This document shows positions 10,238 through 20,703 of a DNA stretch of 20,922 bases, one piece after another. The notes below the pieces were generated by a model, which was not told the DNA's origin, searched no databases, and saw nothing but the letters and a program-made list of their open reading frames with translations. This DNA comes from Dipetalonema caudispina (Eukaryota; Nematoda; Chromadorea; Rhabditida; Onchocercidae): NCBI GenBank assembly GCA_013365325.1, contig JABVXV010000619.1, positions 1 to 20,922 on the forward strand, read 5' to 3'. Made by a program: the position numbers and the translations under genes. Positions within the stretch are counted from its first letter, which is position 1. Each line of letters begins with the position of its first letter.

Positions 10238-12700
10238 AATGCATACTTCCAAGCAAGGCGTTCAGCTATCTGCAAATGTTCAATCCTTCTTTTTCATTTA
10301 AAACTAAATGATCTTGAAACATTTTGCTGTGCTGATTGATTGTATTGTTCTGTATTAGTAATTTCTGGAAAGTGTAAGCATTTTGGTCGAGAGAATGACT
10401 GTTGGGGATGATCTAGATGTGAAGGCCCACCTAAACGAAGAGGATGTTGATTTTTAAATTACAATTTGCGGGCTTCCTCAGCAAATTTCCTCTGTCATCT
10501 TTATTATTATAATAGGCTTCATAATTTGCTTTGTACTGCTATATTGATGATTAATGCTGGTACATTTTGAAATTTCTTATGGCTTATGACGGTAACTAAT
10601 AAGATTCTTATCGAATTCTTCATGAACTTCGGTTTCTTGGCGTTCCTTTGCTCCTTTAATGATAATGATATGGTTATTGTATGCTATTGTGTGATAAAGG
10701 CAGGATAATAAATCATGTGATTACTGGCACTTAGTAAATTTAGGCTGTAAGGGCGTATGGAATCAATTGTATTGCCAAGTAATCTCAGTAAATACCTTGG
10801 TTAATTTCATGGCGACTAGAATCGAGCTATGCATTTTGATATCAGATTATTCAAGACCAGCGTCACTTCTATTAACACTTCTTCACTCTTTTATTCCTGG
10901 ACTTCTGCGCACTTATTCTCACCCTACCAGTTCAAATAATGGATGATTTTAACACACTGACTATAGTTACAAATCTGTGGCACTATTAAAGTGCGCATAT
11001 CTTAGGATCTGTGATTTGTGTTTATGTATATTTTATCCGATATTTTAATTAATAGGACGCGTAGTACTTAAGATACTCTTTAATCCGTATAATTTTTTTG
11101 ATTTGTTCTTATTAAGCGAGACATTTTATTTCTTCATGTAATAAAAAAATCGCAACTAAACATTCATGAAGGAATTTCTTAATCTTTTATTACCACTGAT
11201 CTTAATTTTGATAGCGTTCTGCAACTCGCTATGCAAGATTCTCGTCACGAAAAAACAAAAAGGTCGGGTTAAGACTTGCGACTAGAGAGTTCCTGCGAAA
11301 ACTGTAGAAATGAATCTTGAAGTTCTATTCTCCTTAGGAAATTGTAATGATATCCATAATGTACCATAAAGGATGATTTCCACTTAAGCTGATGCTTTTA
11401 TGCAAAGTGCATTTCCTTAAATCCTCAAGTTCAATGTTATTGGATTTTATACCACGGATTGCTATTTCGATACTGTAAGATCTCGCGATTTATGGCACTT
11501 TGCTGACCTTCAGAATATTTGTGCCGTTGCTGATTTTTGAATAAGTTTTGTATTCTAAACTCAACAAATTAACGTTGATACACATATTACACATCATAAG
11601 GATTACCACGAAGGTAAAAAAGATACAGTTTGAAATAATCGAAATTTAGTTCACGTTCTCGGCAACACTGCAGGAACGGTGTAGTGCTGTTCCTACGACA
11701 TCCCTAAAAAATGTGAAGAATAGAAGTTTTGACCACGGAAGTCTGGATTAATTGAAGATTTTGGTGTGTACATAAGTGAATTTAAACATCATCAAAAGAT
11801 GCTTTCAATCATTTAAAACAAAACTTTATATATCAAAAATAAAGTCCTGCCTCGTGTGCTGCCGGTTCTAGGCCTCCTCGTTTAACTGTCCTATCCTGTG
11901 GTTTGGTTAAAGGAAGCCATTTCACTACATACGACTTTATCAATCGGTCCGATGATCTGCTTCTTTTGCGCAAGTGCTGCATAACCACTGAATGATTACA
12001 TTGCTAACACTAGCCTAAAATGCTAACGTTAAAAGTAGCACCGAAAAGTCAAACAACTTCAAAAGAACCTAACAAAAAGTGTCCGTATTTATTATGCTCA
12101 CCATTTGCAGTGTTTATTTGTGAGATGCATCAACTCTCACCATGTAAAATTATACAAAAAAAAAAAAAAAAAAATTAAGGGAAAGGCATTTAATATGCAA
12201 AAAAAAAGATGTGCAAAATTTAGAAAGCCTGTCTTCATTCTACACTTAACTTGCTCATCGAATACAATATATCAGAAAAGTATATCTTTATCTTTTCTAT
12301 CATATCGAAATATATAACAACAATCTACTGAGTAATATAACTGACGCATTCATTCATCCAAAAAATAATTTGAATAGGTCCTTTCCTTGTTCGATCAGAC
12401 TTTTGTTGATCGATCCCTTTCTCTTTCCAATAGGACTGTTATTATCTTGGATTCATCCATTTATAAATTCACAAATTTCCCCATTCCTCACCACTATTCA
12501 CTTCCTCATTCAGGAATCAAATCTTTTATTATCTTTTTTTTTTTTTTTTTTTTATAGGCTGAGCACTTCCTTTTATGCATACTGGAAAAAATATCCTGTA
12601 CCTCAGTTAGCAAATTACACAGCAGAATGAGTTCTGGCAGCCGAACTTAATATTCTTTACCAAATTCAATCATCCAAAGACAAAATAATGAGAAACTTAC
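10238..12700. other. Intergenic tract downstream of TMEM115
   Basis: AATAAA at 10707-10712 is a possible polyadenylation signal for the longer TMEM115 form. An open frame at 10365-10457 ends in NEEDVDF before TAA. Another frame is open from about 10696 to 10946 but has no family. From 12377 to 12560 the + strand is pyrimidine-rich. No gene is recognised. Confidence 0.5.
12534..12553. repeat. Poly(T) tract of 20
   Basis: Follows a pyrimidine-rich stretch that begins near 12377. On the minus strand it is a purine-rich run ending in A20. Confidence 0.85.
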
Positions 12701-13482
12701 ATCATTGATACGTGGAATTTCGCGTCTCCGATCCCTTGCTTCCATTTCTCACCACCGACCCAGCACAGGAGAATAATCTTCCACCATTCCAATGTGACCA
12801 CATAACGAAGTTCAAACAAACATCACCAAACGGTCCTTGACTAGCTACGCAATCAGCTGGTTTCAAACAAATTTGGAATCAGTTGATCTCCAAGCATACA
12901 CGGAATTAACCAGTCTCATGAGTGCCTGCCTACTCAGCTAATTCCGTAAACAGACACGAACCAGCTGATTCTTCAGCATGCATGGAACCAGCAGAAGGAA
13001 TGCAGCTAGCCAATCCCATGAGTAGTGACAGACCCAGCTGATCCGTAAGCAGGTATGGAACCAGCTGGTCCTTTCCCCGCCGCCCTACTGATTCTACCTG
13101 ACAGGCAGCCCACCTTGGGCTGCTAGCCTGAAGAATGAGCCACAATTATGGCAAAATTTTATATTGAGAACGAACATAAACTTCCCTGCCAATAATTGCC
13201 CTGCTGGGAATTAGTAGTATTTACAACATCCACCATATCAGATCTGACAGTAGGTCCGTTCCCCTAGTTTAAGCCATCTTCTGATCCCACGGATGAGTGC
13301 AATAGGTAAGATAAGCCGAGCAACATCACACTCACACAAATATAAATCCAAATAAATTACAATGAAAAATAAACATACCAGGTGAACCGCAACCCATAGA
13401 TACATATTTGGCCACCCAACAATCTAACAATGCTGGCGACTGAAATCCACTTCTCCACATTAGCGGAATTCCATTGAGAAGT
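12701..13482 (-). ncRNA. Candidate spliced transcript of unknown kind
   Basis: Minus-strand splice signals in consistent order: acceptor AACTTCTTTCAG before 13482, donor CTG|GTATGTTTA after 13379, acceptor CATTCTTCAG before 13127, donor GAT|GTAAGTTTCT after 12701. They define exons 13482-13379 (104 bases, open in two frames) and 13127-12701 (427 bases). No single frame is open through the second exon, so the transcript is either noncoding or has a short ORF. One in-phase option starts at ATG 14172, uses donor GCG|GTAGAA after 14116 and ends at TAG 13096-13094, giving 64 residues with no recognised family. The second exon contains the CAGCTG tandem repeat. There is no transcript evidence, only signals. 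Confidence 0.25.
12850..13066. repeat. Degenerate tandem repeat, 82-100 bp unit, with CAGCTG sites
   Basis: Two diverged copies begin at about 12875 (GGAATCAGTTGATCTCCA) and 12957 (CGAACCAGCTGATTCTTC), and a third begins at about 13057 (GGAACCAGCTGGTCC). Inner blocks also match: CAGTCTCATGAGT (12911) with CAATCCCATGAGT (13011), and CTCAGCTAATTCCGTAA with CCCAGCTGATCCGTAA. The spacing rises from 82 to 100 because copy two carries an extra roughly 18-base block. The palindrome CAGCTG occurs four times. The tract is clearly richer in GC than its surroundings. Confidence 0.7.
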
Positions 13483-13935
13483 CTGAAAGAAGTTACACGC
13501 GAAATACAGGATCAAATTCATAATAGTATTTGTAACAAACCATAGTATATCTTAAAAGAATTCCAAAAATTTGATGATACTTCATTTCATAATGTTTAAT
13601 CATCTTCAGTTCTATACCACATCGTAATACTCAATATCAAACTATAATAAACAATATAAAACATATCATTCAAGCTTGATAAAATCTGTAATGCCACAGC
13701 ACAAGTTAGGGAAATTACAACATCATTGAAAGCAGTTTACTTTTATGCAAATTTCTCATTTTTTATGCCAAACTTTTGTCTCATATTTATGGACTAAATA
13801 GTACCTCCTAGATAAAAGCACCAAAATAAAGCCATAATATAAATGGTAAATAATTTTGATTTTTTACCATTGAACTATGATTTATTAATTTCCAATTCTG
13901 TTTACAACTTTTTAAATTATTCTATGACCAACAAG

Positions 13936-13960
13936 AAAAAAAAAAAAAAAAAAAAAAAAA
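13936..13960. repeat. Poly(A) tract of 25
   Basis: The longest homopolymer in the window, in gene-free DNA. No retroposed gene body or target-site duplication was seen beside it. Confidence 0.9.
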
Positions 13961-14188
13961 CCTTAACTACACAACACAACTCCTAGAAATGAAAACGCCA
14001 AGAACATTAATTACGCATAGGACGAACAAAAAATGTGCCAGAAAAACAAAAGATAAAATCTTGCTAAATCTATCTCAAATAAACAACCCCGCATCGTGAA
14101 TAAACAACATTCTACCGCGGTAAACAATACCACATCACACGTAATGAGAGCAACGACATCCCGTTGACTCATTTATAAGAAGAGCACT

Positions 14189-14347
14189 ATGCTTGGTGCG
14201 AAACAGTCAGAATTTACCGAGAAAATAACAGCACCATACAAATTGCTCAGGTTTTCTTCAGTAACGAGAAGATTCCGGAAATTCCTGGAACTGTTAGAAA
14301 TCCAAGAAGAGCTGATGGATGGCGAAAAACAGGAGTTTACCGGATAA
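14189..14347 (+). CDS. Unrecognised 52-codon ORF in GC-elevated DNA
   Basis: ATG at 14189, TAA at 14345-14347. The peptide is highly charged (MLGAKQSEFTEK..., RRFRKFLELLEIQEELMDGE), with the middle able to form an amphipathic helix. A TATAAG lies 15 bases before the ATG. The opposite strand is also open for over 50 codons here, so openness alone proves little. It may be an exon, a small gene or chance. Confidence 0.18.
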   Translation: MLGAKQSEFTEKITAPYKLLRFSSVTRRFRKFLELLEIQEELMDGEKQEFTG

Positions 14348-15042
14348 ACAATTGCTTATTCAGTATTTATTGGATGAATAATAATAACCTACTGGATTAA
14401 TCCTCTAGCGGGGTTAAACAAAATTTCTTCCATTGCTTTACTACATAGGCAACAAAGATATTTATGATATCATGTTTAATGACCAGTAACATTGTATTAA
14501 ATAAACAAATTACAAGATCTACCCGATTTTACCGGAGAAACATGAAGGCATCACCGGAATGAACAGCTATGTATAAATGTGAAAGTTAGGGAGTGCAAAT
14601 GAAGCGATCGAAAAGTTTTTGAGAAATCATTTTAACTTTCACAATCAATTTTAGGAATGCTATAGTCTTTCGTATCCTTTTGGACTTACATTAATTTAAA
14701 TTTAAATAAGCAATTTGTCAAAGGATTATCGTATGCATTGAACATAAAAATCTCGAATTTCATCCATGCAAATTATTTGTTTGTTCTATTTACATATAAA
14801 ATATTGATCTGCTCATTAATTTTACTTAAAATTAAATGTCAAGAGCAAAAGTTTAAAACATTTTGAATTTGCAGAACAAACATACTCAAGCATTGATTTC
14901 TGTTTTTCCCCATCTATTAGCAATTTACGATTAGCTGAAATTGCTACGAATTTTTTTTTTTTACCAACAACTTACTTTTTAACTGTAAAATTACCATTAA
15001 AACGATCCAGATATTTTCCGGAACTAGAAAAGTGATTCGAAG

Positions 15043-15081
15043 ATATATATATATATGATATATATATATATATATATATAT
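15043..15081. repeat. (AT)n dinucleotide repeat
   Basis: About 39 bases of alternating AT with one GA interruption near 15057, self-complementary and able to form a cruciform. It lies about 105 bp downstream of the choline kinase stop codon on that gene's strand. Confidence 0.95.
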
Positions 15082-15183
15082 CATTATATGAACATATTAA
15101 AAAAGCAGATATACAAGCTCCTGTTTGTTCACTTTACCACATATACATGAAAAAATTGAGATGAAATATATTAATGAAGTGAA

Positions 15184-15189
15184 TTTATT
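15184..15189 (-). terminator. AATAAA overlapping the choline kinase stop
   Basis: The minus strand reads AATTAATAAATTC, with the TAA stop overlapping an AATAAA. A 3' UTR this short is possible in nematodes, but a further signal downstream (TTTATT on + near 14366) could serve instead. Confidence 0.3.
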
Positions 15190-18100
15190 AATTGAGATAT
15201 TCAAGAAGTCGAGGTTTGTATTCGTAATATAATGCAATTCGATCCAAGCCATAACTGATGTAGTCAAATGAAATAGGTAGTGATCCTTCAGCCAAGAAAA
15301 ATGACCAAATGGACCAAAACAAATGAGATACAGCGGGAAAACGACGTGCTTCAATAAATAATTTTTGAATTTCGGCTTCACGATTCAGGGTTAAATCCTT
15401 ATTTGGACAGGAATGATCGTTATTTTGCTTTTGCTATAATAAATAACTTAGTATTATTGTAACGATTATTAATTAAATAATTGTTCAACAAAAAAATTTT
15501 TTTTTTTCTTAAGAAAAATTTCGAGATCTATTTGTTTAAATACAAATAATTCAGCTCCAAAAATTTCCTTTTAAAAATAGTCGCATTAGTAACGTCGTTA
15601 TAACTGGAAAGAAATTAATATTCTCACATCAATTTCGAAATATTTTTTGAAATTTTAAAATTTAGCGAGAAAAAAATTGCATGTAATTTTTATCTTACTT
15701 TGATTTTCGAATTTTCAGTGTCCTCAAAATGTCACAATGACATACATATTAATTAAATTAAACGCTGACCTTATTAATTTCATCCAAATATGCATTGAAA
15801 AGACGATAAAGCTGTTCATCGGGTGGTACTCGATCCTTTTTTATCCAATAATATGGTGGTTTATCATTGCCATAATCCAACATATATTCACAAATATAGT
15901 TACCAAATTCAAATCCGCTGTAAATTAAATATTTATTAATTGTTTTTATTTTTCAGAAAAATTTTCTACGACAATAAATATGAAAATGTTTAAGATATAT
16001 CCTCAAACAACAAACAGAAAATATAAACATCAGGAATAGTACCGGTAATTATAGCTGGCATATTCGAAATCGATTGGTGAAATTGGATCCTCATTTTCGT
16101 CAACATCAAAATCACCGTTCTCATTCATGGTATATGCGTTGTGTAGCAGTATATTACCTTCCTGAAATTATTCATTTCTAAATCTGAATTAACAAAATTT
16201 TCCCGCGAATATCTGATACTAATTTATCGTTTGTTGGCTTTCCTAATTCCATCATATCTAGTATCATAATTATTCTCAAACATGATGATCATATGTAAGT
16301 CTTAGTGAAGAAACTTACTGACATTTTACTTTATAATTCCATTACAATAATACATATTTTCAATTTTAAAATTTAATGAAAAGAAAGAGAGTAATAAATA
16401 TCGTAATTAAAACATAGCAAATAAAGCATATGATACTAACATCAAAATATACAACATGTTATAAATTAATCGAATTTTTGTTATTTTTTTTTATAAAAAA
16501 GATTTGTTATAAAAATTATCGATTAATTTATAATGTTCTATAAAATGAGTTTTACAAAAAAATATTATGCTTTTCCAATTTTACACCACCTTTTTTTTTT
16601 TTTTTTTTTTTTCTTTCTTGTATATAATTTGTAAAATATTTGCAAACGAATAACCTGGAGATCGTTGTGACAGAATACAATTGGACTTCCACTTTTCTCC
16701 AAACATAGTTGTACGATTTCTAATTCGTTTTTCAAAATTGCGTATGTTACAAGCTCGGGACACGGAAATATGATTATTTTTTTTTTTCTTTTTTAATTTC
16801 TATGTAATTTAATAGTTTAAAAAAAAAAAATATTTCTTTCAAAAATTTAAATACGTAATCATACATAGATAATGTTTCATATATTTATTCATTTAATTGA
16901 AAAGGATATATTACATTAGCATAATTAATAGTAATAAATTTCTTGATAATAAATCTTTTCGTAATGACTTATCTATACAAGGAAGATAATAAGATTATTA
17001 TTATCAGTTTGATTTCTACACCTTCTATCCTACGTTAATACAAATTTGATGTTTTAATTGTTTATTTTTTGTATTTTTAAAATTTGAATTATTCCTAAGC
17101 AAACATATCGTCAATATATTCATTAGATTTTTGATTGAATTGATAAAATGGATAATAAAAAAAAAATTTTTTTCATGTTGTAATTTGTTACAATATGAAA
17201 AAATCATATGATGATCAGTTATATTTAGCATAGCATAATGTTGAATGGTGACACAAATATGCATACTAAATGATTAACCCGATTAATCTGATCATGATTG
17301 AGTACTATACCATCAATGATTGATAGATATACCTTTGAAAGATCAACTTGCGCCATTTTAAGCCTCATTTTGTGGCGCATTTTGTTGCCCAACTTTTCCA
17401 GCCATCCATTAGCTACCTCAATAACCAGTGGTTTTTTGGCAATAGGTACATTAAGCATATGGATTCGAGCAAATACCTTTCCCAAATGTTTGATAATGCT
17501 AAAATTTCAGAAATACCATACTCTAATAGTGATAAGAAAAAGAATGATAATATTTTAATTGTAGATTTAAAAAAAAAAAAAAAAAAATTCCAAATTTTTG
17601 CCCTGGATATTGTAATTCATCGCAAAACAATGGGCGTGATGGAATATACTGTTCGAATCGTCCGGATGGAAAAACAGCAAAAAGTCGTGGTCCAAGCAAT
17701 CTGAAGTATTTCAAATTTTAAAATTTATGCATCAATCAATATTATTTTTTTATCCATTTCGTAAATAAATTTCAGTTTAAATAAAAGCTCGTATTGCGTG
17801 TAAATCCTCGAAATTATCGTGTTTAATATATATTCCTGAAAATTACAACATTCAAAAATTTTTTTATATTTTAAACAGTTTCGAATTTTTAGAAAAAAAA
17901 AAATACATTACATTATTATGTTTCATTGTAATGCTCTTCTTTTTTGTCATTTTTTTTTTTTTATTTTTAAAAATTTATTGAGTAGAAAAAATGAGTGTAA
18001 AAACAAAAATTTTAGATTTATTAAAGAAGAAGGACTTAATACGTCAAATAAATATTTTTATAATTTTTAAATAATAATTTAAAAAAAAAAAAAAAAAGAA

Positions 18101-19841
18101 ACCTTTCAGAAAGCATTGTAAAAACCACTGCTTCACTAAGGAGACGATCAAGATCATTACTACAATGTATACGTAACAATGAACAAGCTGGTTCTTCTCC
18201 TTGTGGTACCACATTTTCTGGTAATTCCACCAAAAATAATAAATTGCTTATTCCGCCACTGGAGAAAAAAAAAAAAAAAAATTATATATATCCAATTTTA
18301 TTGAATAATTTTAAGTAAAACTAATTCTATCCATTGGAAAATACCATAAATTACATAATTTTGATTTTTCTTCGGATTTAATTTTGTCTTTTTTTTTTTT
18401 TTTTTTTGATTTATTAATTTCTAAATATTCATACTTTTATAATATTTCAAACAACCATAAAAGAAAGAATATTTAAGATTACTCAATTCAATGATATTTT
18501 CTTTTTGTATGCATACATACAAATGCAATAAGAAGTGATCAAATTATAAAATATCATATAGAATTACATGAAATCTCTATTTCATTTTTTACTATCCTCA
18601 ATTTATTTGTTTCAAATTAAAATTTTAAATAAATAAAATAACTAACATAATGGACTGCATACGTAATTGTTCTGGACTAATTGTATTCCATACACCACCA
18701 AGATAACGCGCACAAAGTTCTCGTGTACATACAATAACATCATGTGGAATTTCCTTACTTTTTGCACTCGGTTGTCCAAAAAGTTTCTTGAAAATAAAAT
18801 TTAATTTGAAAAAATCATAATTGAAATTGTTGCTTTAATAAAAGGAAATTATTGATAAAATAAAATAGGATTAAAAATAATATATAATGTAATCTTTTTT
18901 TTTTTTCTTTCGTTTTCTTTAATTCGAAAAGTTTCATCTCCTCCAATACTATTAACATGATTATCAAATAATCTATTTTTATCGATAATATTAAACAATC
19001 TATTCCGACTGATAACAAATAAAATGATGGAATTATTCAATTCCAATCGTCCTTTTTATTGTTTCACACATTTGTATTATCAAATATTCATAATCTTTCT
19101 TTTTTTTTTCCATAAAATTTTAGTTTCAAGCATTACATTATCAATCTCGTAATCAAAACTTTATTAGATGAACAAAAAAGAGAAACTCTAAATCGTACGG
19201 ATAATTGAGAATTAAAATGCGCAAAATTTCAGAATGATGAATTTTGTGATTGGTAGCATTAAGAATTATTCACATGAAAATCTTTTATTACATTCAAATT
19301 ATTCCAATCACAATTAAAGAAAGAAAGGTATTGTAAATAAAATATATTAATGCAACAAATATTAAAGGTAATAAAACAAAAGAGCGTTGTTACAAATCTC
19401 ACCTTTAATTAGTAATTAGTAATATGATTTCGACAAATCATATCCTTCGTCTATTCTAGGATATCTTGTAATTAATATCTGACGGTGTACATTCTGATAT
19501 TTTCGCATACAAAATACGACATTTTTCATTGTCACTCCTTATCAATGATAAGTAAAATGGGGATGAAATGCATAATCATGAAGTGATAATAACAAATATG
19601 TACATGGAGTAATTGACGGATAATCATCTAATTTCTGATTATTCAATTTATAATTAATTCGGCATATGAAAAAATTTAAACCAACTTTTAACTCGGATGG
19701 TGTCGGAATTTCCGTGGATTTCAACGAATTTTGATTCTGGAACCTGAATCGTATAGTATTAGAATACATAGATTTGATCGCAGCTGCATGATTTCTAGCC
19801 GATGATTTCAATTTCTTAAGCACTTCTATATTAGAATACAT
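15188..19841 (-). CDS. Choline kinase (choline/ethanolamine kinase family), 9 exons
   Basis: ATP-dependent phosphorylation of choline, first step of the Kennedy (CDP-choline) pathway, cytosolic. Exons in transcription order: 19841-19686, 18786-18647, 18258-18103, 17700-17602, 17498-17333, 16753-16655, 16161-16043, 15917-15770, 15433-15188; all phases agree and give 442 residues (human CHKA 457). Motifs: GGISNLLF nucleotide loop (about 100-107), LLR (126-128), LGPRLFAVFPSGRFEQYIPSR (153-173), catalytic CHNDLQ-EGNIL (267-277, split by an intron after Q272), IDFEYASYNYR (302-312), HLFWSIW with W401 and W404 of the choline pocket. The Q-E-G-N form favours choline over ethanolamine kinase. Oddities: the fourth intron (17601-17499) needs a GC donor, the exon 6 acceptor is GAG, and there is an acidic insertion before IDFEY. 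Exons 2-5 and 6-9 are firm; exon 1 is an in-phase prediction. Convergent with the TMEM115 gene. In filarial worms phosphocholine is displayed on secreted glycoproteins (established), so this is a relevant supply enzyme. Confidence 0.92.
16459..16533. repeat. Inverted repeat in choline kinase intron
   Basis: A perfect 15-base stem, TTATAAATTAATCGA at 16459-16473 and its complement at 16519-16533, with further imperfect pairing both inside the 45-base loop (ATTTTTGTTAT / ATAAAAAT) and outside (AACA / TGTT). It lies in the intron between the two halves of the catalytic loop. It may be a decayed MITE end-pair or simple AT-rich palindromy. Confidence 0.7.
16591..16612. repeat. Poly(T) tract of 22 inside a choline kinase intron
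   Basis: Lies within the intron 16654-16162 of the choline kinase gene, reading as A22 on the sense strand shortly after the donor. Confidence 0.85.
19686..19841 (-). CDS. Predicted first coding exon of choline kinase
   Basis: A 52-codon open stretch from ATG at 19841, ending PTPSELK at an AAA|GTTGGT donor in phase 0, which matches the phase-0 start of the next exon (18786). An AG lies 2 bases before the ATG (minus strand GGTATTGTAG-GT-ATG), a possible spliced-leader acceptor. The peptide is basic and serine-rich (MYSNIEVLKKLK, SMYSNTIRFRF) with no similarity I recognise, as is usual for the variable N-terminus of choline kinases. The donor is weak, so another first exon or a start elsewhere remains possible. 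The intron it implies, 19685-18787, is the longest of the gene (899 bases). Confidence 0.45.
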
Positions 19842-19855
19842 ACCTACAATACCTA

Positions 19856-20555
19856 TCACAATCAGTGGATTACGATTAACAATGATAAAGCGTCATAGAT
19901 ATTGATAACAATTTTACAGTAAAGCAAATGTTGATAAATAGCATATTTATAAAATTTTCTTGCTATATTTCGAAATCCCAAATATGAATGAATTACCTTA
20001 ATTTCAAGTCTATTTATTGAAGTTATAAATTTACAAAAATAAAAATTTCCAGAAGTCTGATTCGTGAGATGTTTGTCAGATTTTATCTATTCGAAAATTT
20101 TAGTCAAATCAAAAATGCATTATCACATGCTAACCGAATAAAAATGATTCAACACTTTTTCACTAAATATGAACCTATCTTGAAAAAAGAAAAAGAAAAC
20201 CTACGAAATCCTATTCTTTAAATCACTTTACTACAAACAAGAATATTCGAAATGACATTTGAAAAATCTTAGTAATTAAATTATAGCTAATAGCTAATAT
20301 AAATTACCGTATGAATAAATTATTGTAAAGGTAAATTTTTCTTTTCCTTTTCTTTCATATACCTAATATAAATAAAATATATTGTAAGGATAAGCTAACT
20401 AATTTCAAAAATTTTTGAATCATTCAAGCAAGGAGAAGGAAAAAAAAAACTTCTAATGAAAAATTATTTTCATTCAATCATTCTTAGATATACAAAAAAT
20501 AATTATGAGTGAAACATTCATTAAAATGATGATCATGTTACTGAATTTTAATCAT
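19856..20555. other. AT-rich DNA upstream of choline kinase
   Basis: This would hold the choline kinase promoter if exon 1 is right. No TATA or other element stands out, and no other gene is seen. Confidence 0.5.
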
Positions 20556-20583
20556 TGTGTGTGTGTGTGTGTCTGTGTGTGTG
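20556..20583. repeat. (GT)n dinucleotide repeat
   Basis: Fourteen TG units with a single TC interruption, about 120 bp before the AAT array. Confidence 0.95.
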
Positions 20584-20703
20584 CAAAGGTGTTTACATTT
20601 TTCTTTTTAAAATTTTGGTTTATTGCGCAACATTCTAAACTTGAACACTTAGTGAAATAAAAAAGAAGGTAAGAACTTTTCCTAACATTTGCTTTGTTAG
20701 ACA

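Larger units (their letters stand above)
13483..15042. other. Intergenic tract before the choline kinase 3' end
   Basis: Apart from the A25 tract, the 14189 ORF and the possible minus-strand ATG at 14172, this is AT-rich DNA with no recognised gene. Composition is least AT-rich between about 14090 and 14350. Confidence 0.5.

Noticed and set aside
10696..10946. 83-codon open frame (ends SHPTSSNNG)
   Set aside because: Only a late ATG, no acceptor at the start and no recognised family; length is within chance for this composition.
12930..13145. 71-codon minus-strand ORF
   Set aside because: Runs over the CAGCTG tandem repeat, but the repeat copies fall in different frames, so the frame is not maintained by selection.
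17523..17601. Choline kinase exon 4 reading on into KFGIFFFFF
   Set aside because: Continuation runs into a T-tract; the family alignment ends at YPG and the GC donor restores it.
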